DNA of 35,603 nucleotides from Natronococcus amylolyticus DSM 10524 (GCF_000337675.1 NZ_AOIB01000009.1:1607-37209), one strand, 5' to 3'; shown: positions 15,734 to 23,851, counted from the first letter of the stretch. Notes: a model not told the origin generated them from the letters alone. Numbers and translations are program-made.

Positions 15734-16987
15734 ATGCGAACGAGCAAATCCCTGGCGATACTCTGTGTGGTTCTCGGCGTCGTCTTGCTCGCGGGGCCGA
15801 CCTTCGGATTCGTTTCGATCTCTGCCGACCGTGGCGTTTCGGTCGGGACTGCCGACGACGAGGAGGCGTACCTCGGCATCGAGGCGGTCGACACCGTCGT
15901 CAGCGATCAGAACGACGCCGAAACGGTCCTCGTGATGACGAACAACGCCGACGAGGAGCTGTCGATCGACGCCGACGTGACGATTCGAGGGTCTGGACTC
16001 GAGGAGGCGAGCGGCTTCGACGACACGCTTTCGCCGGGCGAGGAGACGACCTACGCGATGACCTGCGAACCCGGAACGGGTAGTGGAGAGACGGAGCTCG
16101 AGGTCGCGGTCGACTCCGCTAGCGGGAACGGGATCTCGATCGAGGACCTAGAGCGATCGTTCGCGATCGATCGAGAGTGTCCCGGACAATCCGATCCAGG
16201 ACCGCCAGGTGGAACGGATCCCGGTGACGGTTTCGACTCGGTCTTCGTCGACGACGTCTCCGGGTTCGTAAGTCCGGGCGACGAACGCCAGCAAGTCGGC
16301 TTCACGCTCGCCGAGAACCGACAGCCTGACGAGCAGATCGAGATTTATCTCGGCGACGCCCAGGGTGACGGCGTCGATTACGAGGAGACGTTCTGGGACC
16401 AGAATAACCTCGAAATCATCGAGGGGAGCGGCGAGGTCTGGGGATCCGGCGGCGAGTCGATCGTCTACCAGGTTGACTCGGACGACGACCACGGCGACGA
16501 GATCGTTCTCGAGATCGGAGGGTACGCAACCGACGGCAGCGGCGGCCCCTACGAAGCGTCGTTCACGCGGTCGCAAACCGGGGACGTCGGGACGGCTCAG
16601 TTCGGAATCGATGGCGAGGGCGCCGGAGACGAACCGTTCCTCGACGTCGAAGCCGGCGACGTTCGCCCAGGAGACGACCGTCAGACGTTTAGCTTCACAC
16701 CCAACGATGGGCTCGCTCCGTGGGAGGACGAGGTCCGCATCGATCTGGGTGATGTGGACGGCCTCGAGTACGACCAAGACGTCGTCGTTGAGGAGGGGCC
16801 GGGAGAAGACAGCGACGTCTGGCGAAACAATGGCGAACTCGTCTACCAAGTCAACGACAGGGGGACCGGCGGCGAGGAGATCGTCGTCTCGGTCGGCGTC
16901 GAGGCAACGGACCCCGGCCCCAGCGAGGTGACGTTCACACGAACCGACACGGGCGAGACGGCGACGGACTCCTTCGAGGCCGAGTGA
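15734..16987 (+). CDS. Large acidic exported protein with two tandem domains
   Basis: The 417-residue protein starts one base after the stop of the HTH gene. It has an N-terminal hydrophobic segment (about residues 6-28). A block follows (GFVSISADRGVSVGTADDEEAYLGI) that matches, position by position, the post-helix block of the DUF1102-like protein. A beta-rich domain extends to about residue 150, then a Pro/Gly-rich linker. Two copies of one domain come next, at about 167-298 and 302-416, sharing SPGDERQ/RPGDDRQ, EIYLGD/RIDLGD, YQV and ASFTR/VTFTR. The protein is extremely acidic and lacks membrane segments after the first, so it is probably secreted or cell-surface. I do not recognise the repeated domain. 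It is a candidate substrate of the signal peptidase nearby. Confidence 0.85.
   Translation: MRTSKSLAILCVVLGVVLLAGPTFGFVSISADRGVSVGTADDEEAYLGIEAVDTVVSDQNDAETVLVMTNNADEELSIDADVTIRGSGLEEASGFDDTLSPGEETTYAMTCEPGTGSGETELEVAVDSASGNGISIEDLERSFAIDRECPGQSDPGPPGGTDPGDGFDSVFVDDVSGFVSPGDERQQVGFTLAENRQPDEQIEIYLGDAQGDGVDYEETFWDQNNLEIIEGSGEVWGSGGESIVYQVDSDDDHGDEIVLEIGGYATDGSGGPYEASFTRSQTGDVGTAQFGIDGEGAGDEPFLDVEAGDVRPGDDRQTFSFTPNDGLAPWEDEVRIDLGDVDGLEYDQDVVVEEGPGEDSDVWRNNGELVYQVNDRGTGGEEIVVSVGVEATDPGPSEVTFTRTDTGETATDSFEAE
16232..16980 (+). repeat. Two tandem protein-domain repeats within the exported protein
   Basis: Residues 167-298 and 302-416 align over their whole length. Both copies have PGD(E/D)RQ near the start, a (Y/D)LGD strand, an acidic/aromatic middle ending in VYQV, and a closing FTR-T-TG segment. 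The DNA copies have diverged, so this is an old internal duplication of one domain. Confidence 0.7.
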
Positions 16988-17016
16988 ACGCGCTGGCTCG
17001 CTCCACAATGCGAACC

Positions 17017-17026
17017 CCTTTTCACC
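17017..17026 (+). promoter_or_regulatory. Probable TATA box of the EMC6-like/ABCE1 operon
   Basis: CCTTTTCACC is centred about 27 bases before the ATG at 17048, consistent with a leaderless operon transcript covering both genes. Confidence 0.45.
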
Positions 17027-17047
17027 ACCGACGACAGAACTCGAGCC

Positions 17048-17383
17048 ATGTCGACCGAATCGATTAGCGACCGACGCGAGCATATCCGCTCGATCAGCGT
17101 GACGGCGCTGTCAGCGCTGCTCGGCGTCGGTGCGGCGTTCGCCTCGCTGGCGATGGCGGGTGACGTGTCGTCCGTCGAGGCGGCCAGCGCTGCCGCGACC
17201 GACACGCGGGGACTGTTGCTCGTTCTGGGGGCGATCCTCGTCCAGTTCGTCCTCTACGACTTCACGGACATCTACGGCGACGACGAGTTCGGCGTGAAAC
17301 ACTACCTGTTCATCACGTTCATGACGTTCTCGTTCTGGTTCGTGGTTCTGGGGATCCTCCTCACGACGGAGGCAATGGGTTGA
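17048..17383 (+). CDS. EMC6-like membrane protein
   Basis: The 111-residue protein has three predicted membrane helices (about residues 17-38, 52-70 and 85-106). A short acidic loop (DFTDIYGDDEFGVKHY) precedes the last helix, and the protein ends FWFVVLGILLTTEAMG. The pattern of three helices with a conserved FMTFSFWFVVLGILLT segment fits the haloarchaeal proteins annotated as EMC6-like. These resemble the EMC6 subunit of the eukaryotic membrane-protein insertase. It is separated by one base from ABCE1, so the two are co-transcribed. A part in co-translational membrane insertion is an inference from the family name and this pairing. Confidence 0.72.
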   Translation: MSTESISDRREHIRSISVTALSALLGVGAAFASLAMAGDVSSVEAASAAATDTRGLLLVLGAILVQFVLYDFTDIYGDDEFGVKHYLFITFMTFSFWFVVLGILLTTEAMG

Positions 17384-17384
17384 G

Positions 17385-19196
17385 ATGGCCGACGACAGCA
17401 TCGCCGTCGTAGACTTAGATCGGTGCCAGCCCGACCGGTGTAGCTACGAGTGCAAGAACTACTGCCCACCGAACCGCACGGGCAAGGAGTGTATCACCCT
17501 CCGAGGCGAGGAGGCCGACCAGGGCCAGCCCGACCAGATCCACATCTCCGAGGAGATCTGTCTGGGCGAGACCTGTGGCATCTGCGTCGAGAAGTGTCCG
17601 TTTGACGCCATCGAGATCATCAACCTGCCCCAGGAGCTCCAGGACGATCCCGTCCACCGCTACGGCGAGAACGCCTTCTCGCTGTACGGCCTGCCGGCAC
17701 CCCAGGAGGGGAAGGTAACGGGTATTCTGGGCCCGAACGGGATCGGGAAGACCACCGCCGTTCGCATCCTCGAGGGCGAACTCCAGCCCAACCTCGGCCG
17801 CGACGAGGCCGTCGGCTGGAACGACGTGCTCGAGGCCTACCGCGGGACCGAACTGCAGGACTACATCGCTGACGTCCGCGACGGCGAGGTCACCGTCGCC
17901 CGCAAACCCCAGTACGTCGACCAGATTCCCGAGAGCTTCGACGGCAACACCCGCGAGCTGCTCGAGCGAACGGACGAACGCGGGGCGCTGGACTCGCTGG
18001 TCGAACGCCTCGAGATCGGTCCCGTCATGGACCAGGCGATCGAGGACCTCTCGGGCGGGGAGCTCCAGCGGGTCGCGCTGGCGGCGACGCTGGCGCGGGA
18101 TACGGACTTCTACTTCCTCGACGAGGTGACGCCCTATCTCGACATCGGCCAGCGCGTCACCGCGGCGCGGCTGATCCGCGAACTCGCCGAAGAGGAGAAC
18201 CGATCGATGCTGGTCGTCGAACACGACCTCGCGATCCTGGACCTGCTTGCCGACACCCTCCACGTCGCTTACGGTGAACCCGGCGCCTACGGTGTTATCA
18301 CCTCGCCGAAGTCAGTCAGAAACGGGATCAACGAGTATCTCTCGGGGTATCTCGACAACGAGAACATGCGGATCCGACAGGACCGCATCGAGTTCGAGGA
18401 ACACGCCCCCCGGATCGCGTCCCACGGCGACGTGCTGGTCGACTACCCCGACCTCACCAAGAGCTACGGCGACGGCGAGTTCTCCCTCGAGATCGAGGGC
18501 GGCGAGATCCACCGCAACGAGGTACTCGGCATTGTCGGTCCCAACGGGATCGGGAAGTCGACGTTCGCGAAGCTGCTGACGGGGAACCTCGAGCCGACCG
18601 CGGGCGACGCCGACCTCGATCTGGATATTTCGTACAAGCCGCAGTACGTCACCATCGACCAGCACATGCGGGTCGACGCCTTCCTCTCCTCCATTACGGA
18701 CCAGTTCGGCTCCTCGTACTGGAACACCGAGATCGCTCAGCCGCTGCAGTTAGAGCGGATCATGGAACAGAACCTCTCGGATCTCTCCGGCGGTGAGCGC
18801 CAGCGGGTCGCCATCGCGGCCTGCCTGTCGGAGTCGGCGGATCTCTACCTGCTCGACGAACCCTCGGCCCACCTCGACGTCGAACAGCGGGTCCAGGCCA
18901 CCAGCGCCATCCGGCGCTACGCCGAACAGCAGGACGCCACCGTGATGGTCATCGATCACGACATCTACACGATCGACCTGCTGGCCGACCGCTTGATGGT
19001 CTTCGAGGGCGAGCCCGCAGTCGAGGGCCACGCCAGCGAGCCCCAGCCAATGCGGGAGGGGATGAACGAGTTCCTCTCGAACCTCGAGATCACGTTCCGG
19101 CGGGACGAACGGACCTCGCGTCCGCGGATCAACAAGCCGGAGTCACAGCTCGATCGCGAGCAAAAGCGGGAAGGCGAGTACTACTACTCGCCGTAA
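17385..19196 (+). CDS. ABCE1/RLI ribosome-recycling ATPase
   Basis: This 603-residue protein is a complete ABCE1. The N-terminal iron-sulfur domain has Cys14, Cys19, Cys23 and Cys27, then a ferredoxin-like CLGETCGICVEKCP block. Two ABC domains follow: Walker A GPNGIGKTT at 116-124 with LSGGELQR from 222, and GPNGIGKST from 385 with LSGGERQR from 467. A charged C-terminal tail ends in YYYSP. It splits ribosomes into subunits after termination, together with aRF1 or Pelota, and acts in initiation complexes in the cytoplasm. There are no truncations or missing residues. Its promoter is probably the one before the EMC6-like gene, since only one base separates the two genes. Confidence 0.97.
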   Translation: MADDSIAVVDLDRCQPDRCSYECKNYCPPNRTGKECITLRGEEADQGQPDQIHISEEICLGETCGICVEKCPFDAIEIINLPQELQDDPVHRYGENAFSLYGLPAPQEGKVTGILGPNGIGKTTAVRILEGELQPNLGRDEAVGWNDVLEAYRGTELQDYIADVRDGEVTVARKPQYVDQIPESFDGNTRELLERTDERGALDSLVERLEIGPVMDQAIEDLSGGELQRVALAATLARDTDFYFLDEVTPYLDIGQRVTAARLIRELAEEENRSMLVVEHDLAILDLLADTLHVAYGEPGAYGVITSPKSVRNGINEYLSGYLDNENMRIRQDRIEFEEHAPRIASHGDVLVDYPDLTKSYGDGEFSLEIEGGEIHRNEVLGIVGPNGIGKSTFAKLLTGNLEPTAGDADLDLDISYKPQYVTIDQHMRVDAFLSSITDQFGSSYWNTEIAQPLQLERIMEQNLSDLSGGERQRVAIAACLSESADLYLLDEPSAHLDVEQRVQATSAIRRYAEQQDATVMVIDHDIYTIDLLADRLMVFEGEPAVEGHASEPQPMREGMNEFLSNLEITFRRDERTSRPRINKPESQLDREQKREGEYYYSP

Positions 19197-19210
19197 GTCG
19201 ACTCGAGGAG

Positions 19211-19456
19211 TTACTCGTTGTTCGACTTCGAGAGTACATCGCCGAACTGTTCGTCCTTGCGCGCTCGCAGTTCGTCGAGGCGCGACTGAGCGGAGAGGCG
19301 GCTCTCGCCGACCGTCGCGCCGACGAGGGCGCCGACCGCCGCACCGGAGCTCGCGGCGTTTTTGTTGAACAGGCCGCCGAGGCCGGCGCCGACGGCGGCG
19401 CCGATGGCTGCGTACCGTGCACGACTGAGCGCGAGTTCGAGTTGCTGTTTTACCAT
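19211..19456 (-). CDS. Small glycine-zipper protein
   Basis: This is an 81-residue protein. A short basic/amphipathic start (MVKQQLELALSRARY) leads to a Gly/Ala-rich hydrophobic stretch (AAIGAAVGAGLGGLF, then GAAVGALVGATVG) typical of glycine-zipper membrane hairpins. A charged helix follows (LDELRARKDEQFGDVL). It probably inserts in the membrane as a helical hairpin. The ATG at 19456 is favoured because an AAATAAACG (plus strand) box sits 24-32 bases upstream and longer frames include it. It converges with ABCE1. The function is unknown. Confidence 0.75.
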   Translation of the reverse strand: MVKQQLELALSRARYAAIGAAVGAGLGGLFNKNAASSGAAVGALVGATVGESRLSAQSRLDELRARKDEQFGDVLSKSNNE

Positions 19457-19664
19457 ACGGATACATCTACACGGAACGGAAATAAACGTGTTCCCGGAGA
19501 ATCGCAACCACGAACACGTACGGCAGCCTGAACGGCCGTTCAGCAGTTTTCAGTACCGGCCAAGGATCGTCAGACTGGACGGCCGTTTCGGAGCGGTGGA
19601 TCGAAACTACTGAGACGGGCCGCTCGAGAACGAAGGTGGCTCCTGAGGACGCGGTCGCGAGTCG

Positions 19665-20186
19665 TCAGTGAACGTGTCGCTGGCAGCTTCCGCAGAGATT
19701 CTCTTCCTTGATGTCGACCTCGCGGACGGTCGGCGAGAAGTTCATTACGCACCGGTTGTTGTCGCAGTGCTCGAGCCCGTAGGTGTGACCGATCTCGTGG
19801 ACGATCTCCTTGCGGACGCGGTTCTCGAAGATCTCGCTGGCGCTCTTGTTCGAGAAGCCGCCGTCGCTCGAGGTCTGTAGGCGGTACGTGGAGACGACGC
19901 TGCCGCTGCCGTCGAGGTAGGCGAGGCCGAAGACGTAGTTGCGACGCCGGTAGAACAGGTCGTGGGGCGTGATAGCGATGTTCTTCTCGCCGCGGCCGAC
20001 CCGCTCGGCGAGCTGGATGAACGTCTCCGCGCAGTACTGGTTCCGGCCGGAGTCGTACGCGCCGGTCGGAACCGACTGCGAGTCGTTGACCGTGACGTCG
20101 CAGTTGTAGACCGATCGCAACGCGGAGGAGGCCGCCCGCTTGACCTCCGCGGAGACGCTGCCGACCGGCACGATATCGACGAGCAT
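19665..20186 (-). CDS. amzA: Archaemetzincin (M54 zinc metalloprotease)
   Basis: This 173-residue protein is an archaemetzincin. The zinc site HEIGHTYGLEHC starts at residue 130 (HExxHxxGxxH, then Cys). The second, structural zinc site follows as CVM and the C-terminal CGSC pair, all with family spacing. The catalytic base is Glu131. Its natural substrates are unknown. I use the internal ATG at 20186 because the N-terminus then reads MLVDIVPVG, as in other archaemetzincins. A GTTTATGC box lies 27 bases upstream; an earlier ATG at 20213 would sit inside that box and uses rare ATA/CTA codons. It is divergent from the UPF0146 gene, with only 39 bases between the starts. Confidence 0.93.
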   Translation of the reverse strand: MLVDIVPVGSVSAEVKRAASSALRSVYNCDVTVNDSQSVPTGAYDSGRNQYCAETFIQLAERVGRGEKNIAITPHDLFYRRRNYVFGLAYLDGSGSVVSTYRLQTSSDGGFSNKSASEIFENRVRKEIVHEIGHTYGLEHCDNNRCVMNFSPTVREVDIKEENLCGSCQRHVH

Positions 20187-20208
20187 GACAACTGCTATGA
20201 TCGCGGGT

Positions 20209-20217
20209 AGCATAAAC
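20209..20217 (-). promoter_or_regulatory. TATA box of the archaemetzincin gene
   Basis: The minus-strand sequence ACGTTTATG lies about 27 bases before the ATG at 20186. This supports a leaderless transcript and fixes the start codon. Confidence 0.55.
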
Positions 20218-20225
20218 GTCCCGCC

Positions 20226-20636
20226 ATGGCCGATTCCCGCAGAAAACCCGGGAGGCTCGAGACGCACCTCGCCGCCTACGACCGAGTCGTCGAGGTCGGG
20301 ATCGGACGCCGAACCGATCTGGCGGCGACCCTCGCCGAGACGAGCGTCTCCGTGACAGCAACGGACATCACCCCGCGAGCGATCCCTGGCGCCGTCGAGT
20401 TCGTCACCGACGACGTCGTCGACCCCGACCTCGAGGTCTACGAGGGTGCCGACGCGATCTACGCCCGGAACCTGCCCCCGGAGCTCCATCGGCCGACGCT
20501 CGAGGTCGCCGAGCGCGTCGGCGCCGACTTCCTGTTTACGACGCTGGGCGGCGACCAGCCCGCGATACCGGTCGAACGACGGACGGTTCGTGAGGGGACG
20601 CTGTACGTCGCCCGCAGTGACGGCACGCCCCGTTAG
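20226..20636 (+). CDS. UPF0146 family protein
   Basis: This 136-residue archaeal protein has a small Rossmann-like pattern. The first strand-loop VVEVGIGRRTDLAATLAE resembles the glycine motif of SAM-dependent methyltransferases, then TATDITPRAI provides an acidic residue after the second strand. YARNLPPELH and FLFTTLGGDQP follow. It is shorter than a real methyltransferase, so it may bind a nucleotide or SAM without transferring. It matches the UPF0146 family, which has no assigned function. It is divergent from archaemetzincin, and the next gene follows after 42 bases, so they may form an operon. Confidence 0.87.
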   Translation: MADSRRKPGRLETHLAAYDRVVEVGIGRRTDLAATLAETSVSVTATDITPRAIPGAVEFVTDDVVDPDLEVYEGADAIYARNLPPELHRPTLEVAERVGADFLFTTLGGDQPAIPVERRTVREGTLYVARSDGTPR

Positions 20637-20678
20637 AACGCGAAGGAGTTACACGGGTCCGTGAGAGTAGCGGGAACG

Positions 20679-21317
20679 ATGGCCGTCGAATCGCTGCCAC
20701 CCGCCACTACCGTCCTCGCCGTCCTCGGGCTCCTCGTCGCGCTCGCGGTCGTCCTGCGAGGGCTGGGATTCCTCCTTCGGATCGCGATCTCCCTGTTCGT
20801 CCTTCCTGGTGTCGTCGTCCACGAGTTCGCCCACGCGAGCGCCTGTCGGCTCGTCGGCGTCAGGGTGATCGAGGCCGTCTACTTCCGATTCGGGAACCCA
20901 CCGGGATACGTTCGCCATGCCACGCCCGATCGGTACCGCCAGTCGGTCGTGATCAGCGTCGCCCCGTTCCTGCTGAACACGCTCGTCGCGGTCGCCGCGT
21001 TCGTCGGCGCTGTCCTCGCCGTCTCCGCGGCCGGGGGGGTTCTGACGGCCCCCCTCGAGTACGCGGTCGTCGCCGGCGTCCTCGGCTGGATCGGGCTCTC
21101 GGTCGGGATGGCTGCCTTCCCGAGCACGACCGACGCGCGGACGCTGTGGACTCGCTCCCGACGGGAGTGGCGACGATCGCCGGCCGTGTTGCTCGGCCTC
21201 CCGGTCGTCGCGCTGCTCTACGTCGTCAACGTCCTCTCGTGGCTCTGGGCCCACGTCCTCTACGCCGTTGGCCTGTTCGTCCTCGCGCTCGCGATCGTCG
21301 ACGCGCTCGCGATCTGA
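20679..21317 (+). CDS. Membrane-embedded metalloprotease-like protein (HEFAH)
   Basis: This 212-residue, very hydrophobic protein has about five or six membrane helices. The HEFAH motif at residues 48-52 lies in the second helix, followed by a short region rich in Gly, Pro and aromatic residues (VYFRFGNPPGYVRH). The HExxH in a membrane helix and the overall size suggest an M50-type site-2-protease relative or the metalloprotease group annotated near DUF3267. A second metal ligand such as the NxxPxxxxDG motif is not obvious, so catalysis is uncertain. The ATG at 20679 is preferred over the GTG at 20661. It is co-directional with UPF0146 and the HAD gene. Its substrate is unknown. Confidence 0.78.
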   Translation: MAVESLPPATTVLAVLGLLVALAVVLRGLGFLLRIAISLFVLPGVVVHEFAHASACRLVGVRVIEAVYFRFGNPPGYVRHATPDRYRQSVVISVAPFLLNTLVAVAAFVGAVLAVSAAGGVLTAPLEYAVVAGVLGWIGLSVGMAAFPSTTDARTLWTRSRREWRRSPAVLLGLPVVALLYVVNVLSWLWAHVLYAVGLFVLALAIVDALAI

Positions 21318-21325
21318 ACCGTCCG

Positions 21326-21334
21326 GCTTTATTC
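21326..21334 (+). promoter_or_regulatory. Probable TATA box of the HAD phosphatase gene
   Basis: GCTTTATTC is centred 27 bases before the ATG at 21357. The transcript is probably leaderless and separate from the gene upstream. Confidence 0.5.
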
Positions 21335-21356
21335 CCGGGGGCGCGTTCGTCCCCGT

Positions 21357-22229
21357 ATGAACGCAGACGCAGTCGTCCTGGACATCGACGGCGTGCTCGT
21401 CGACGTCGCCGACTCCTACCGCAGAGCGATCCTCGAGTCGATCGAGCACGTCCACGACCGCACGATCCGCAAGGAGGACATCCAGGCGTTCAAGAACGCC
21501 GGCGGGTTCAACAACGACTGGGAGCTGACCTACGCCGCGGCGCTGTACGTCCTGGCGACCGGAGAGGGGTACCGCGCATCGATCGACGAGTTTACCGACG
21601 GGATCGCAGAGCGCGGTGGCGGACTCGAGGCCGCCGAGAGCGTCGTCCGCGAGGCGATCGGCGCGCGGGCGACCCAGCGCGTGACCGATCGGTGGGACCG
21701 CCAGCAACTCCGGGACGTCTTCCAGCAGCTCTACCTCGGCAGCGAGCTCTACCGGGGCCTCGAGGACGCCGACCCCGACCTCGAGACGCGGGGGTTCATC
21801 CACGACGAGCCCGTCGTCCTCGAGCCCGAGACCCGGGATCGGCTCCTCGAGAGCTACGACGTCGGCGTCCTGACCGGGCGTCCCGCCGCGGAAGCAGAGA
21901 TCGCCCTCGAGCGGGTCGGCCTCGAGGAGGCGATCCCCCTCGAGCACCGCTTTACGATGGACGACTGGGAAGAAGGGAAACCTCACCCGCGGGCGCTGAC
22001 CGTCCTCGCCGAACGCTTCGACGCCGACGCCGTCGTCTTCGTCGGCGACACCCTGGACGACGTGCGGACGGCGACCAACGCGAGCGAAGCCGATCCCGAT
22101 CGAACGTACCGCGGCGTCGGCGTGCTGACGGGCGGGCTCACCGGCGAGGAGGGCCGCCGGGCCTACGAGCGAGAGGACGCCGCAGCCGTCCTCGAGTCGG
22201 TCAACGAGCTACCCGACCTGCTCGAGTAG
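21357..22229 (+). CDS. HAD-superfamily hydrolase, TIGR01548-like
   Basis: This 290-residue protein shows the HAD motifs. Motif I is DIDGVLVD (nucleophile Asp9, acid/base Asp11), motif II VLTGRP, motif III a Lys in [10 protein letters not shown], and motif [11 protein letters not shown] large helical cap is inserted between motifs I and II, as in subfamily IA phosphatases. The length and cap ([10 protein letters not shown]) agree with the TIGR01548 group known from haloarchaea and cyanobacteria. It should hydrolyse a phosphomonoester in the cytoplasm with Mg2+. Its substrate is not known to me, and a proposed histidine-pathway link is not supported here except for hisE about 7 kb away. Confidence 0.9.
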   Translation: MNADAVVLDIDGVLVDVADSYRRAILESIEHVHDRTIRKEDIQAFKNAGGFNNDWELTYAAALYVLATGEGYRASIDEFTDGIAERGGGLEAAESVVREAIGARATQRVTDRWDRQQLRDVFQQLYLGSELYRGLEDADPDLETRGFIHDEPVVLEPETRDRLLESYDVGVLTGRPAAEAEIALERVGLEEAIPLEHRFTMDDWEEGKPHPRALTVLAERFDADAVVFVGDTLDDVRTATNASEADPDRTYRGVGVLTGGLTGEEGRRAYEREDAAAVLESVNELPDLLE

Positions 22230-22320
22230 GAGTTGGCCGACTGAGCGTCCGAGACCGCGCGGCCTGCAGCTCCCCCCATCCGTTTTTTCCCCGCCTTCGC
22301 CGTACTACCCGCAGATTCCG

Positions 22321-23850
22321 ATGTCCGACTTCGCAAGCGGCGACCTCCCCGGCGAGGCGACCTCAGTCTGGCTCGCGAGCACCCGCGAGGACGATCCCGA
22401 TCCCGACCCGCTCGAGGGCGATCGCAGCGTCGACGTCGCCGTCGTCGGCGCCGGCATCGCCGGGCTCTCGACGGCGATCGAGCTGCGCGAGCGGAATCTG
22501 ACCGTCGCCGTCCTCGAGCGGGATCGCGTCGCGACGGGGATCACGGGGAAGACGACCGCGAAGCTGACCAGCCAGCACGGGGCGATCTACGACCACCTGC
22601 GCCGGGAGTTCGGCCCGGCGCAGGCGAGTCGGTACGCCGCCGTCCAGGAGGAGGCGATCGACCGGGTCGAGCGCCGGATCGAGGAGCTGGGGGTCGACTG
22701 CGGGTTCGAACGCCAGCCCTCCTACCTCTACAGCAACGAGCCCGACGAGATCGAACGGGAGGTCGACGCCGCCCGCGCGGCGGGACTCGAGGCGAGCTAC
22801 GTCACCTCCGTCCCGCCGTTCGAGCGCGCCCAGGCCGCGGTCCGGTTCGACGACCAGGCCTGGTTCCATCCCCGAAAGTACCTGCTCGCGATCGCCGACG
22901 AGCTCCGGGCCGACGACGGCGCGCACCTCCACGAGGAGACTCGAGTGACGGATCTCGAGGACGGGACGCCCTGTTTCGTCCGAACCGAGCGGGGAACCGT
23001 CCGGGCGAAACACGTCGTGCTCGCGACGGGGTTTCCGATCCGTGATCGGGCGGGGTACTTCGCCCGGATGCACCCGAAACGATCCTACGTCCTCGGGATC
23101 CGTCTGGACGGCGATCCTCCGGAAGGAATGTACTACCGCAGCGGCGACCCCTACCGCTCCGTTCGCACCTACCGCGACGACGGGGAGAAGCTGTTGCTGG
23201 TCGGCGGCGAGAACCACAAGACCGGGCAGGGCGGCTCGACCGCCGACCGCTACCGTCGGCTCGAGTCGTGGGCCCGCGAGCGGTTTCCCGTTGACGAGGT
23301 CGCCTACCGGTGGTCGACCCAGGACTACAAGCCCGTCGACAAGGTGCCCTTCATCGGCCGCGCCGGTGCGGGGACCGAGAACGTCTCCGTCGCGACGGGC
23401 TTTCGGGGCTGGGGGATGACCAACGGCACCGCCGCGGGGCGACTGCTGGCGGCCGACATCGACGGCGAGCCGGTGCCCGAACTGGATCTGTTCGATCCCC
23501 TCCGGCTGACGCCGAAGGCCTCGCTGGGCAAGACCCTCACCGAGAACGCCGACACGGCGAGCGAGTTCGTCACCGACTGGTTCCAAACGCTCGTGACGCC
23601 GGATCTCACGGCCCTCGAGCCCGGCGAGGCCAAGATCGTCCGCAAGGGCGGGAAGCCGATCGCCTGCGCCAGAGACGAGGACGGGAAGCTCCACGCCGTC
23701 TCGGCGGTCTGTACCCACATGTACTGTCTCGTCGAGTGGAACGACGCCGAGGAGAGCTGGGACTGCCCCTGCCACGGCTCGCGGTTCGAACCCGACGGCG
23801 AGGTCCTCGAGGGGCCGGCGAACGAGGACCTACCCGCTCGAAAAGGATGA
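22321..23850 (+). CDS. FAD-dependent oxidoreductase fused to a Rieske domain
   Basis: This is a 509-residue protein. Residues 1-400 form a DAO-type (glycine oxidase-like) FAD domain with GAGIAGLS and its glycine motif at Gly43-x-Gly45-x-x-Gly48, a GENHKTGQGG segment and a C-terminal FAD block GFRGWGMTNG. Residues about 430-509 form a Rieske [2Fe-2S] domain with CTH (Cys464, His466) and CPCH (Cys482, His485). Cys469 and Cys484 are placed for the classical disulfide (CTHxxC...CPCHGS). The domain order matches bacterial FAD/Rieske fusion proteins. No membrane segment or signal is seen, so it is cytoplasmic. The substrate is unknown; a role in oxidising an amine, or in iron or redox metabolism, is a guess. 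Confidence 0.93.
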   Translation: MSDFASGDLPGEATSVWLASTREDDPDPDPLEGDRSVDVAVVGAGIAGLSTAIELRERNLTVAVLERDRVATGITGKTTAKLTSQHGAIYDHLRREFGPAQASRYAAVQEEAIDRVERRIEELGVDCGFERQPSYLYSNEPDEIEREVDAARAAGLEASYVTSVPPFERAQAAVRFDDQAWFHPRKYLLAIADELRADDGAHLHEETRVTDLEDGTPCFVRTERGTVRAKHVVLATGFPIRDRAGYFARMHPKRSYVLGIRLDGDPPEGMYYRSGDPYRSVRTYRDDGEKLLLVGGENHKTGQGGSTADRYRRLESWARERFPVDEVAYRWSTQDYKPVDKVPFIGRAGAGTENVSVATGFRGWGMTNGTAAGRLLAADIDGEPVPELDLFDPLRLTPKASLGKTLTENADTASEFVTDWFQTLVTPDLTALEPGEAKIVRKGGKPIACARDEDGKLHAVSAVCTHMYCLVEWNDAEESWDCPCHGSRFEPDGEVLEGPANEDLPARKG

Positions 23851-23851
23851 G

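Noticed and set aside
20649..21986. A 445-codon minus-strand frame across the HEFAH and HAD genes
   Set aside because: It spans two well-supported plus-strand genes and has a low-complexity Asp/Arg-rich product.
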